A DNA stretch of 15,743 nucleotides from an uncultured candidate division Zixibacteria bacterium (GTDB lineage Bacteria > Zixibacteria > MSB-5A5 > GN15 > PGXB01): the NCBI GenBank assembly GCA_937925655.1, contig CALAMC010000104.1, positions 1-15,743 of the forward strand, read 5' to 3'. The notes under the pieces are model-generated. The model was not told the origin of the DNA. It did no database searches and saw only the letters and a program-made list of their open reading frames with translations. A program made the translations under genes and the position numbers. Shown in pieces: positions 6,651-14,198 of the stretch (within the stretch, counting starts at the first letter, position 1; every line of letters begins with the position of its first letter).

Positions 6651-7482
6651 TACGTTTTCCTTTATCTTGCCGCGAGAAGAAAAAGCCGACATTACCGATG
6701 ATCACCAAAAATATAATTACAAGGTGAACCATAGACTGCGAATTCATGCCTCTGGTGGCCGTCCCCAGAATCCCCAGAAGCCGTTCATATTCGGCGGCAC
6801 CTTTCATTCCACCCAGAAGGCCGATCATCTGCCCCGATTCGACAAAGGCATACATTTTGGGCGCCATGACGGCGGTCACTCCCCCGCCGACCGGGATGCC
6901 ATATTGGGCGTTGACGATAGATATCCAGTATTCCAGAGTCGCGTTATCGGCGACGACGTATATAAACTTGATATTATCATAGTTTTTAACCGTCTGCATC
7001 AAAGGCAGGTCGCGCAGGAGATTCCCGGTATTGTCGGCCGGGAAGATTCTTTCGATTGAGCCGGCCAGTCCATGCATGACCGCCACGTAGCCGTACTTGT
7101 ACCCCAGATTGACATAATCGACCCCGTACTCCTTGCCGTATTCTTTGGCAATTTCGCGGGTGACGCGTTCGGCAATCGATGGCCCGCCCAGCGGGATATT
7201 GGAAATCGTGACCACTTTCATGTTTTTGCGGAACATATGGCGCAATGCCGCTACCGACATTGGTTCGGTTTCGGCGAGGGCGGAAGGATAGTAATCAAAG
7301 GTCAGCATCACCGCGCAACTATCCGGCAAGGCATCAATGGCATTATAAAGCTGAAGCGATTCGGGGGTAAGTTCAATGGGAAAATTGGCGACGAATATCA
7401 TGGGAAACAGCACGGCGCCGGCGACCAGAAGGTATATCCAGCGCCGGTCGATATTCTGTATATTATCCCAAAATGAAGCCAT
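6643..7482 (-). CDS. Doubly anchored protein with extracytoplasmic domain, DUF6754 cluster (gene 3)
   Basis: 279 residues from the ATG at 7482, which follows the previous stop by one base and has AAGGG five bases upstream. The longer open frame reaching 7590 only overlaps the preceding gene. Membrane segments lie at about 15-33 and 250-269. Arg-rich flanks (DRRW before the first, RQDKGKR after the second) put both ends inside, so residues 34-249 should face the periplasm. That domain alternates strands and helices (CAVMLTFDYYP, MKVVTISNIPLGGPS, IKFIYVVADNATLEYW) and ends in glycine-rich blocks (IPVGGGVTAVMAP at 196-208, GLLGGMKGAAEYERLLG at 221-237). It has the look of an alpha/beta fold, but I recognise no family or catalytic motif. 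It is likely a partner of the DUF6754 protein. Confidence 0.82.
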   Translation of the reverse strand: MASFWDNIQNIDRRWIYLLVAGAVLFPMIFVANFPIELTPESLQLYNAIDALPDSCAVMLTFDYYPSALAETEPMSVAALRHMFRKNMKVVTISNIPLGGPSIAERVTREIAKEYGKEYGVDYVNLGYKYGYVAVMHGLAGSIERIFPADNTGNLLRDLPLMQTVKNYDNIKFIYVVADNATLEYWISIVNAQYGIPVGGGVTAVMAPKMYAFVESGQMIGLLGGMKGAAEYERLLGILGTATRGMNSQSMVHLVIIFLVIIGNVGFFFSRQDKGKRNG

Positions 7483-7483
7483 A

Positions 7484-8185
7484 TTAACCCTTGCCCATGT
7501 AGGTTCGCTCAATGCCCAAAATAATGCGCAAGGACATCGAGGCCGCGCCCAATGCCGCCCCGATAATAATGCCCCGTTGAACCGAGACATTGAAGCCGTT
7601 CATGACGTACATATTGATGTAATCGGGAAGGCTATCGCTGAACAGCCGCAGGAGAGCTTCGCCCATAGGGATACGCCAGAGCATAACGACGGTGGCGGTG
7701 ATAAGCAGCAAAGACGCCTCGGCGTTGCGCGCCCGAAAAGCGCGATAGGCGGCCGAAGCGATAAAAAAGGCCAGCATGGCAAACATGGTTTCCATCATGG
7801 GCGAGTCGATATAATTGAACAGCCAGTCATAGATGGAACTCGGACCGGTTCCCATCCGGGACCCCCAGCTTTCGGGAAAGATCGAATAAAAGATTCTGCC
7901 CCCGACGGTGTTAGTTGAAACGGGCAACATTGAGGGAATGGCCATGGCTACCACCGATATAACCGTAGCCAGCTTGTATGGCCAGTCGCGGCCGCGCTTG
8001 GCGACCACTTTGCCATTGACCCGCAGAATACTGAAAACACCCAGAACCAGTGTGAAACCGCCGACAATGGTCACCCACTGCAGGGCGTTATCGTCGAGAT
8101 CCCCCAGCGCGCCCCCGAAGAAAAAGGAGACGACCATGACGAAGCCGGACAGAAAAGCCACTATGACAGGAAGAGTCGTGCGCAT
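7484..8185 (-). CDS. Polytopic membrane protein, DUF6754 cluster (gene 2)
   Basis: 233 residues with about six membrane segments near 5-25, 36-54, 71-89, 126-149, 157-172 and 203-224. Basic loops (RVNGKVVAKRGRDWPYK at 55-71, YRAFRARN at 147-154) should be cytoplasmic. A long loop at 90-125 (TNTVGGRIFYSIFPESWGSRMG...) is probably periplasmic. The ATG at 8185 is 6 bases after the stop of the preceding gene and has no Shine-Dalgarno sequence, so translation probably depends on coupling. The product is uncharacterised; I know proteins of this kind only as companions of DUF6754 genes. Confidence 0.8.
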   Translation of the reverse strand: MRTTLPVIVAFLSGFVMVVSFFFGGALGDLDDNALQWVTIVGGFTLVLGVFSILRVNGKVVAKRGRDWPYKLATVISVVAMAIPSMLPVSTNTVGGRIFYSIFPESWGSRMGTGPSSIYDWLFNYIDSPMMETMFAMLAFFIASAAYRAFRARNAEASLLLITATVVMLWRIPMGEALLRLFSDSLPDYINMYVMNGFNVSVQRGIIIGAALGAASMSLRIILGIERTYMGKG

Positions 8186-8191
8186 AAAATT

Positions 8192-9175
8192 TTATGGTAC
8201 ATCATACAGGGCTTTAAACCAGTCGCCCATGCCGAAGGTTAAAAGTATCACGCCTATTAATATTGACAGAATAATTAAAAGCTTAATAAAGTCCTGGCCT
8301 TTAAGGCCGCCCAGCAATAGAGGTTCACGGCTAAGATAGCTCGAGGCGGCATACAACTCTTCGCCCATTAACGTATAATCGCAGGCGGCGATAAAAAACG
8401 GCAGTTGCTCGGGACGAGCCGTCCCGGCGATTTGTATCGCTCCGGCGGCGTTGCCGCTTTCGGCCAACAGCAGCGATTCGGCGAAAAACGCCCCCATATA
8501 AATATTTGCGGCCGGTTTCTCGCGCATCATCCAGCCATTGACAGTAGCGGTGAAGGCGAATTGCTCGCCAGCCACATATTTGACGATATCCCGGTCATAA
8601 GCGTCGTGCCGACCGACTTCGATATAGGCCTGCTCGACCACTTCCTGCCCCGCCGCCATGATCATGGGATAACGCACGGGCACCGACAACGGGGTATCAT
8701 AGGTGGCCGTGATTTTGGCGACTCGGCCCAGAATCGACAACCCGGCAATCGTTTCTATATCCTCGACGTCGGCGATGCCGGGGATAAACAGCACCGGCTT
8801 GCCCATTTCGGTGGCGCGCCCGACCGCCTCTTCGACCGCCTCGATCCCGGGAATCTTGCGCACAAACAGCTCTTTACCCTGCCTTGCCCAGCGGGTATAA
8901 AGTAAAACTGCGGCACAGAAAAGTATCATGAAAACCAGCATGGAAATACGGTCAGAACGGAAAAACATGTCTTCGGGCCTGATACCCGCGCCGGAAACGG
9001 CAGTATCAATGACTGCGTTTTCGGCCAGGGTGTCGGCGACGACAATCGAATCGACCATGCCGGAATCGACAGAGGTCGAGTCGGCCAAAGTATCGTGCGG
9101 GAAACACAAAAAAGCGCAAGTGAGGATTACGCCGGTTAAGATTTTCAAAGTGGGGCACAGTTGTCGTCTGGTCAC
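8192..9175 (-). CDS. DUF6754 domain-containing membrane protein (gene 1)
   Basis: 327 residues from GTG at 9175 (an in-frame GTG at 9190 is the alternative). I prefer 9175 because a TTGACA-16-TATTTT promoter overlaps the upstream codons and because the product then starts with a classic signal sequence: MTRRQL, a hydrophobic run at about 10-31, and probable cleavage after TLA. A short Ser/Asp/Val-rich periplasmic stretch (33-75) follows, then a membrane helix (76-93), a cytoplasmic core marked by the basic RWARQGK, and a second helix (296-314). The core carries the DUF6754 hallmarks: GIEAVEEAVGRATEMGKPVLF, REKPAANIYMGAFFAESLLLAE, AGAIQIAGTARPEQLPFF and ACDYTLMGEELYAASSYLS. Family function is unknown. 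It leads the four-gene module and is separated from gene 2 by 6 bases. Confidence 0.88.
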   Translation of the reverse strand: MTRRQLCPTLKILTGVILTCAFLCFPHDTLADSTSVDSGMVDSIVVADTLAENAVIDTAVSGAGIRPEDMFFRSDRISMLVFMILFCAAVLLYTRWARQGKELFVRKIPGIEAVEEAVGRATEMGKPVLFIPGIADVEDIETIAGLSILGRVAKITATYDTPLSVPVRYPMIMAAGQEVVEQAYIEVGRHDAYDRDIVKYVAGEQFAFTATVNGWMMREKPAANIYMGAFFAESLLLAESGNAAGAIQIAGTARPEQLPFFIAACDYTLMGEELYAASSYLSREPLLLGGLKGQDFIKLLIILSILIGVILLTFGMGDWFKALYDVP

Positions 9176-9181
9176 GGTGAT

Positions 9182-9209
9182 AAAATACACAATTTAGGGC
9201 TAGTGTCAA
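9182..9209 (-). promoter_or_regulatory. Candidate promoter of the DUF6754 module
   Basis: On the minus strand a perfect -35 TTGACA (9209-9204), a 16-base spacer, and -10 TATTTT (9187-9182, 4 of 6). Transcription would start near 9175, exactly at an in-frame GTG, suggesting a leaderless mRNA. It lies in the short gap after panC, so the module could be expressed separately from lpxH-panC. Confidence 0.5.
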
Positions 9210-9237
9210 TCGTTTTGGACGTAAATGGTCGACCCTT

Positions 9238-10071
9238 TTACAATTTCATATTGTCGATGAGCCGGACGCCGTGGACGCGCACGGCCAGACTGCAAATCGT
9301 ATTGCGCGATATTTCCTTGACCGGTTCGAGCGTATCCATATCGGTGAAAGCGATATAATCAATTTTCGCGCTGGGACAAATTCTGATGATTTCCTTTTCC
9401 ATCAGTTTTTTCAATTTTGGAATGTCCTCAATTTCACTGCTTTCGGCCAGCACCAAAGCTCGATAAAGGCAAACCGCTTCGGCCCTTTGTTCGGGTTTGA
9501 AATATTTGTTCCGCGAGGACATCGCCAGACCATCGCTTTCACGGACGGTTGGAGCAATGACCATTTTAATCGGGTAATTCAGGTCGCGTACCATTTGTTT
9601 TAAAACCGCCGCCTGCTGGAAGTCTTTCATCCCGAACATGGCCACGTCGGGGTGGACGATATTGAACAGCTTGGCAACAACGGTCGTGACGCCGCGAAAA
9701 TGCCCGGGGCGAATTTTCCCTTCGAGCGTCTGTGTCTTTTCGAGCACATCGACATACGTCTGGAATTGTTCGGGATACATGTCCGCCGCGGTCGGGATGA
9801 ACGCGATATCGCCCCCGGCCGAATCGATTTTTTTTATATCGCCTTCTTCATCCCGCGGGTACTTGTCCAGGTCCTCATGAGGCGCGAATTGAGCGGGGTT
9901 GACGAAAATCGACGTGACGACAATATCGGCCAGGTTTTTGGCCTTTTTTACCAATGATAGGTGGCCTTCGTGAAGAAAGCCCATAGTCGGAACCAGGCCG
10001 ATCGATTTTCCCTCGGCGGCCAACAGCCGGGCTTCCATCTGCATTTTCTTCACGGAACGAATTATCTGCAC
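9238..10071 (-). CDS. panC: Pantothenate synthetase
   Basis: 277 residues. It joins pantoate and beta-alanine with ATP to form pantothenate, the precursor of coenzyme A. Motifs are complete: PTMGFLHEGHLSLV with the HxGH nucleotide site, SIFVNPAQFAPHEDLDKYPR, RPGHFRGVTTVVAKLFNIV, FGMKDFQQ, and RESDGLAMSSRN (KMSKS-like). I place the start at GTG 10071: it gives an N-terminus (MQIIRSVKKM) that lines up with family members and has GAGGA 9 bases upstream. The alternative is TTG at 10080, which overlaps the lpxH stop as TTGA but has its ribosome site directly against the codon. Either way it is coupled to lpxH. No panB or panD is in the window. Confidence 0.95.
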   Translation of the reverse strand: MQIIRSVKKMQMEARLLAAEGKSIGLVPTMGFLHEGHLSLVKKAKNLADIVVTSIFVNPAQFAPHEDLDKYPRDEEGDIKKIDSAGGDIAFIPTAADMYPEQFQTYVDVLEKTQTLEGKIRPGHFRGVTTVVAKLFNIVHPDVAMFGMKDFQQAAVLKQMVRDLNYPIKMVIAPTVRESDGLAMSSRNKYFKPEQRAEAVCLYRALVLAESSEIEDIPKLKKLMEKEIIRICPSAKIDYIAFTDMDTLEPVKEISRNTICSLAVRVHGVRLIDNMKL

Positions 10072-10076
10072 TTCTT

Positions 10077-10799
10077 TCAATCCTCAATGTATTCCAGCGT
10101 TAACTGACCGTGGTCGAGTTTGACATAGCTATAATGCTCAATAAAATCGCCGGTGTTGAGATAGCGACCGCCGTCCATGGCGATATCGGCCGGTTGGTGC
10201 ACGTGACCGATGATGACGGCATCGAAACCGTCCTTAAGTTTCAGCCGGGCGTAGTTTTCGTAATCTTTTAAAAATTGCAGGGTACGACCCGACGTGTGTC
10301 CGCGCGACGTGCTGGATACGTACTTGGCGAGCGGGATTCCCCAGTCGGGCGGGATACGCTGGTAAAGCCAGATACAGACGCGGTTGCGAAGAACGGGGCG
10401 AAGGATGCGGTATTTCCAATCCGAGGGCGAAAGGCCGTCGCCGTGAATCATGAAAATGCGCTTATTCTGTTCGTTTATTTCGAAGTAATCGCGGTGGATA
10501 GTTATGCCGGCCTCGCGGCTCAAGAATTCGCCCAGCCAGAAATCATGATTGCCGGAAATATAATGAACCGGTATTCCGCGTTCGACCAGGGCGGCCAGGC
10601 GGAAGATGATTTTTAGATGGTCTTTGGGGACGGCGTGTTTGTATTCGAACCAGAAGTCGAACAGGTCGCCCAGAATGAAAACCATCCGGCCGTCGCTTTC
10701 GATTTTTTCGAGAAGCTTATACAGCTTTTTCATTTTTATCTCTTCGCCGGCCTTGTCGGCGGCCCCGAGATGCACGTCTGAAAAAAAGTATATCGCCAT
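10077..10799 (-). CDS. lpxH: UDP-2,3-diacylglucosamine diphosphatase
   Basis: 240 residues, the same length as E. coli LpxH. It removes UMP from UDP-2,3-diacylglucosamine to give lipid X in lipid A synthesis, at the inner face of the cytoplasmic membrane. Calcineurin-type metal motifs are all visible: DVH (8-10), GDLFDFWFEY (44-53), GNHDF (83-87), HGDG (119-122) and GHVHQP (198-203). It has GNHD rather than the GNRD of classical LpxH, as in related LpxH2-type proteins, so a different phosphodiester substrate is possible. The ATG at 10799 begins directly before the first metal motif; upstream in-frame extension to 10898 overlaps the divergent promoter region and looks non-coding. No ribosome binding site is seen. 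Its presence implies an outer membrane with lipid A. It is followed directly by panC. Confidence 0.85.
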   Translation of the reverse strand: MAIYFFSDVHLGAADKAGEEIKMKKLYKLLEKIESDGRMVFILGDLFDFWFEYKHAVPKDHLKIIFRLAALVERGIPVHYISGNHDFWLGEFLSREAGITIHRDYFEINEQNKRIFMIHGDGLSPSDWKYRILRPVLRNRVCIWLYQRIPPDWGIPLAKYVSSTSRGHTSGRTLQFLKDYENYARLKLKDGFDAVIIGHVHQPADIAMDGGRYLNTGDFIEHYSYVKLDHGQLTLEYIED

Positions 10800-10807
10800 G
10801 ATGGAAG

Positions 10808-10835
10808 AGTATAACAAATCCGGGTGAAAAAGCAA
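10808..10835 (-). promoter_or_regulatory. Candidate lpxH promoter
   Basis: On the minus strand TTGCTT (10835-10830), 16 bases, TATACT (10813-10808, 5 of 6). The -10 box ends 8 bases before the lpxH ATG, so transcription would start at about 10801-10802, leaving a leader of only two or three bases. This fits the absence of a Shine-Dalgarno site. Confidence 0.45.
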
Positions 10836-10851
10836 AATAAAGAGTTTATTG

Positions 10852-10880
10852 TTGCATTCAGGACCGTGAAATACCATTTT
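10852..10880 (+). promoter_or_regulatory. Weak candidate promoter for the AKR-like gene
   Basis: TTGCAT (10852-10857), 17 bases, CATTTT (10875-10880). The predicted start falls at about 10887, on the ATG itself. Each box matches consensus only in part, so this is tentative. Confidence 0.25.
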
Positions 10881-10886
10881 GGCATT

Positions 10887-11705
10887 ATGCCGGATCAATC
10901 ATTCATATACGGGTCGTTCGGGAACACCGGGATGAGCGTGCATCGGCTGGGTTTATCGGCCACGCACCGGCCCGGCAAGAAAACCATTTATAAAGCCATC
11001 GACGAGGGCGTCAACTTTTTCTTCTGTTATGGTTTCGATACCCACATGACCAAAGCCCTGCGCGAGGCGTTTAAAACCCGGCGGGAAAAGCTGATTGTCG
11101 CCACCGGGGCGTACAATCTGCTGGTCTGGCATCCGGATATTCGGCGCACATTCGAAAAACGATTGCGGCAGTTGGGGACCGATTATATCGATGTCTTTTT
11201 GTTTCTGGGCGTCATGAAACCGCAGCAATTCACGCCGCGGGCCCTGGAAACCATGCAAAAACTCAAAGACGAAGGCAAGGTGCGGTGCATCGGGATATCC
11301 TGTCATGACCGTAAATTTTTGGGACAACTGGCCGAAGCCGGGGATATCAACGCCCTCATGATGCGCTATAATGCGGCTCACCGGGGCGCGGAAGAAGACA
11401 TTTTCCCGCATCTGGCCAAACACAATCCCGGCGTCATAAGTTATACCGCCACCCGCTGGGGGTATTTATTGCGGCGGCCCAGGAATTACCCCAAAGACGC
11501 GCCGCTTCCGACCGCCGGGCAGTGCTATAGATTCGTATTGCAGAATCCGCATGTCGACGTCTGCCTGACGGCTCCGAGTAATGAAAAGCAGTTGATGGAA
11601 AACCTCAAGGCGCTTGACGATGGACCATTATCGCCCGAAGAAAACGAATTCATCAAGAAATTCGGGGACATGATTCATTATAAGATGGGATTTCCGGAAA
11701 AGTAA
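10887..11705 (+). CDS. Aldo/keto reductase-like protein with degenerate catalytic site
   Basis: 272 residues from the ATG at 10887; an in-frame GTG at 10824 is possible but the extra residues look non-conserved. The barrel pattern of aldo/keto reductases is clear: SFGNTGMSVHRLGLS (10-24), AIDEGVNFF (37-45), RLRQLGTDYIDVFLF (92-106), LKDEGKVRCIGIS (126-138), MMRYNAAHRGAE (158-169), and the C-terminal QNPHVDVCLTAPSNEKQLMENL (219-240). However, three of the four catalytic residues appear replaced: Asp by Phe46 (NFFF for NFFDT), Lys by Gly74 (VATGA for xATK) and His by Leu107 (FLFLG for YLLHW). Only the Tyr (Tyr48) seems kept. It may bind a cofactor or ligand without normal reductase chemistry. 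It diverges from lpxH and converges on purL. The frame is intact, so it is not a simple pseudogene. Confidence 0.82.
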   Translation: MPDQSFIYGSFGNTGMSVHRLGLSATHRPGKKTIYKAIDEGVNFFFCYGFDTHMTKALREAFKTRREKLIVATGAYNLLVWHPDIRRTFEKRLRQLGTDYIDVFLFLGVMKPQQFTPRALETMQKLKDEGKVRCIGISCHDRKFLGQLAEAGDINALMMRYNAAHRGAEEDIFPHLAKHNPGVISYTATRWGYLLRRPRNYPKDAPLPTAGQCYRFVLQNPHVDVCLTAPSNEKQLMENLKALDDGPLSPEENEFIKKFGDMIHYKMGFPEK

Positions 11706-11864
11706 ATCGGGTTCCGAACGAGCATCAGCGAGTGAGAAATCCGACATCTGCGGATTGCAGGCATTGCACTGCATTGTGCCCGGTCGATCTTCAGATCGAT
11801 CGCGTCGGCGGTACCGACAAGTCGGGACCGATCACAATATACGTATTATTCTCATGGCGATTAT
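11706..11864. repeat. Repeat-rich convergent gap
   Basis: The gap between the ends of the AKR-like gene and purL has no gene. It holds GTTCCGA (11711-11717), GAGAAA (11734-11739) and CCGACA (11741-11746), in the same order and similar spacing as in the element at 2294-2392. It then has a hairpin TCGATC-TTCA-GATCGA (11784-11799) and an inverted repeat GTCGG/CCGAC (11804-11818). No T-run suggestive of an intrinsic terminator is seen for either gene. Confidence 0.55.
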
Positions 11865-14090
11865 TTAAAACCTTTCCAATAATTTCGGCAGGCTGTCGTA
11901 GAAAGCCGTCTCCATTTTGGACAGCGGCAGGTCGATAAGATTGTTGATTTTGAGCTTATCGCCGCCGATAGTACCAATGGCTTTGAAAGGTACACCGTGA
12001 TCACTCAATAAACCCTGAAAGGCCTGCACGTCGTCGCGCGTAACCGACACGATAATCCGCGACTGGGTCTCCCCGAACAGCAGACAGTCCGGGCGGATTA
12101 TGTCATCGACATGGACTTCCGCACCGTGCATGTTTTCTCTATCCGTTATGCAACACTCGGCCATAGCGATTGCCAGACCGCCGTCGGAAATATCGTGCGC
12201 GGATCGCACCAAACCTTTTTGGATGGCATCAAGCACGGCGTCCTGCACTTTCTTTTCGAAGTTCAAATCCAGTTCCGGGACCGGTCCGGTGGTCTTTTTG
12301 AATATGGTATGCAGATACTCCGACGCCCCTAACTCTTCTTTGTTCTGCCCGACCAGATAAATAATGTCGCCGTCGTGCTTGAACCATTGGGTAGTGATGT
12401 GCGCTACATCGTGCACTATGCCCAACATGCCGATAGTCGGGGTCGGGAAAACGGCGAAATCGGGCACTTCGTTATAGAAACTGACATTGCCGCCCGTGAC
12501 CGGGGTGCCAAATATGGTGCAGGCTTCGCCCATCCCGGCGATGGCTTCGGAAAAGCCGTAGTATATTTCCGGCTTGTACGGGTTGCCGAAATTGAGACAG
12601 TTGGTGATCGCCACCGGCTGGCCGCCGGAGCAGACGACATTGCGGGCGGCTTCGGCCACCGCCTGACGTGCCCCGACGCGGGGATTGAGATAGCAGTAGC
12701 GCCCGTTACAGTCGGTGCACAGGGCAATGGCTTTATTGGTTTTGCGGATGCGCAACACGGCGGCATCGGAGCCCGGACCAACCGCAGTGTTAGTCCGGAC
12801 CGTGCTATCATACTGCAGGTGCACCCAGCTTTTGTCGCAGATATTCGGCGCGGCCAGCATAGTCAGTAAATCGTCGTTCCAGTTGCGATTGGTTGGATAA
12901 TTGTTTAGATCGATCTTCGATAATTTGTCGATATACTCCGGTCTGCGCGATTCGCGGTGATAGACCGGCGTCCCGCCGCCCAAAGACAGGGCCTCGGCGG
13001 GGATTTCGGAAATGGTCTCGCCATTGAGACGCACTTTGAATATCCCGCTGTCGTTGGAATAGCCAATTATTGTGGAATCGAGTTCCCATTTGTCGAATAT
13101 TCGCCGGACGTCGTCCTCGCGTCCCTTTTTGACACAGACCAGCATCCGTTCCTGCGATTCGGATAATAGTATTTCGTACGGCGTCATGTTCTCTTCGCGC
13201 ACCGGGACTTTTTCGATATCGATTGTTACTCCCGCGCCGCCGCGGAAAGACATCTCCGAGCAGGAGCAAGTAATTCCCGCCGCGCCCATATCCTGCACGC
13301 CGATGACGAGATCTTCTTTGATAATTTCGAGCGTCGCTTCGAGCAGAAGTTTTTCAGTAAACGGGTCACCGATCTGCACCGAGGGCCGTTTTTCTTCGGA
13401 TTTGGCGGTAAGCTCTTCGGAGGCGAACGTCGCCCCGTGGATACCATCACGGCCGGTTTTAGAACCGACAATCATCACCGCATTGCCGACGCCGGATATT
13501 TTGCCGGAAATAAGGCCGTCAGTTTTGACAATCCCCACCGCCATAGCGTTGACCAGCGGATTGCCGGTGTAGGAATCATCGAAATACGTCTCCCCCGCCA
13601 CGGTAGGAACGCCAAAAGAGTTGCCATAGTCGCCGATACCGCGCACGACACCATCGACCAGATAGCGCACTCTCGGATTTTCCGGCGGGCCGAAACGGAG
13701 CGAATCGAGTGAGGCTATCGGCCGCGCGCCCATCGTGAAAATATCGCGCAGGATCCCGCCAACCCCGGTGGCCGCGCCCTGGTATGGTTCCACGGCCGAG
13801 GGATGGTTATGCGACTCAATTTTGAAAACGATGGCGAGGCCATCGCCGATATCAACCGCCCCGGCATTTTCCTCACCGGCTTTGGACAGGAGCGCCTTGC
13901 CCTCGCGCGGAAGGGTTTTCAGCAGGGCGATGGAATTTTTATATGAACAATGTTCCGACCACATGACGGAAAAGACACCGAGTTCGGTGAAATTAGGTTC
14001 GCGGCCGAGAATCTCTTTGATTTTTTCGTATTCTTCGTCGTTTATGCCATGGTCTTTGACCATTTGCGCGGTCACTTTGGGCTGTTCCAC
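11865..14090 (-). CDS. purL: Phosphoribosylformylglycinamidine synthase subunit PurL
   Basis: 741 residues, matching the small PurL of the three-subunit PurL/PurQ/PurS system. It makes formylglycinamidine ribonucleotide from FGAR, ATP and ammonia in purine synthesis. Both halves of the internally duplicated AIR-synthase fold are present. N-terminal blocks: ELGVFSVMWSEHCSYKNS (36-53), KIESHNHPSAVEPYQGAATGVGG (90-112; the ATP/metal site) and RDIFTMGARP (115-124). Further motifs are GVQDMGAAGITCSCSEM, and in the second half RNVVCSGGQPVAITNCLNFGNP and SAHDISDGGLAIAMAE. The start is GTG at 14090 with a strong GGAGG 5 bases upstream and a near-consensus promoter before that. No purQ or purS adjoins it, so the pathway genes are dispersed. 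It is transcribed alone and ends convergent with the AKR-like gene. Confidence 0.96.
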   Translation of the reverse strand: MEQPKVTAQMVKDHGINDEEYEKIKEILGREPNFTELGVFSVMWSEHCSYKNSIALLKTLPREGKALLSKAGEENAGAVDIGDGLAIVFKIESHNHPSAVEPYQGAATGVGGILRDIFTMGARPIASLDSLRFGPPENPRVRYLVDGVVRGIGDYGNSFGVPTVAGETYFDDSYTGNPLVNAMAVGIVKTDGLISGKISGVGNAVMIVGSKTGRDGIHGATFASEELTAKSEEKRPSVQIGDPFTEKLLLEATLEIIKEDLVIGVQDMGAAGITCSCSEMSFRGGAGVTIDIEKVPVREENMTPYEILLSESQERMLVCVKKGREDDVRRIFDKWELDSTIIGYSNDSGIFKVRLNGETISEIPAEALSLGGGTPVYHRESRRPEYIDKLSKIDLNNYPTNRNWNDDLLTMLAAPNICDKSWVHLQYDSTVRTNTAVGPGSDAAVLRIRKTNKAIALCTDCNGRYCYLNPRVGARQAVAEAARNVVCSGGQPVAITNCLNFGNPYKPEIYYGFSEAIAGMGEACTIFGTPVTGGNVSFYNEVPDFAVFPTPTIGMLGIVHDVAHITTQWFKHDGDIIYLVGQNKEELGASEYLHTIFKKTTGPVPELDLNFEKKVQDAVLDAIQKGLVRSAHDISDGGLAIAMAECCITDRENMHGAEVHVDDIIRPDCLLFGETQSRIIVSVTRDDVQAFQGLLSDHGVPFKAIGTIGGDKLKINNLIDLPLSKMETAFYDSLPKLLERF

Positions 14091-14116
14091 TTCTTCCTCC
14101 GTATCTTGAAAGCCGG

Positions 14117-14145
14117 AATATAGGGGTGGTTGACGGGGGAGTCAA
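14117..14145 (-). promoter_or_regulatory. purL promoter
   Basis: On the minus strand TTGACT (14145-14140, 5 of 6), an ideal 17-base spacer, TATATT (14122-14117, 5 of 6). Transcription should begin near 14110, giving a leader of about 20 bases that contains the GGAGG site (14100-14096). No PurR-like operator or purine riboswitch is evident in the short leader. Confidence 0.7.
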
Positions 14146-14158
14146 ATGATAAGTTGGG

Positions 14159-14177
14159 GGGCGGGTGTTGACCGCCC
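14159..14177. repeat. GC-rich hairpin upstream of purL promoter
   Basis: GGGCGG (14159-14164) pairs with CCGCCC (14172-14177) around a 7-base loop. It lies just upstream of the purL -35 box. It may be part of the intergenic repeats or a protein-binding site; nothing in the sequence decides this. Confidence 0.4.
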
Positions 14178-14198
14178 GCAAGCGCTCCGCCCCAGCAA

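Noticed and set aside
10800..10898. N-terminal extension of lpxH to 10898
   Set aside because: The extra 33 residues precede the first metal motif, have no family counterpart and overlap the divergent promoter region; the 240-residue form matches the family length.
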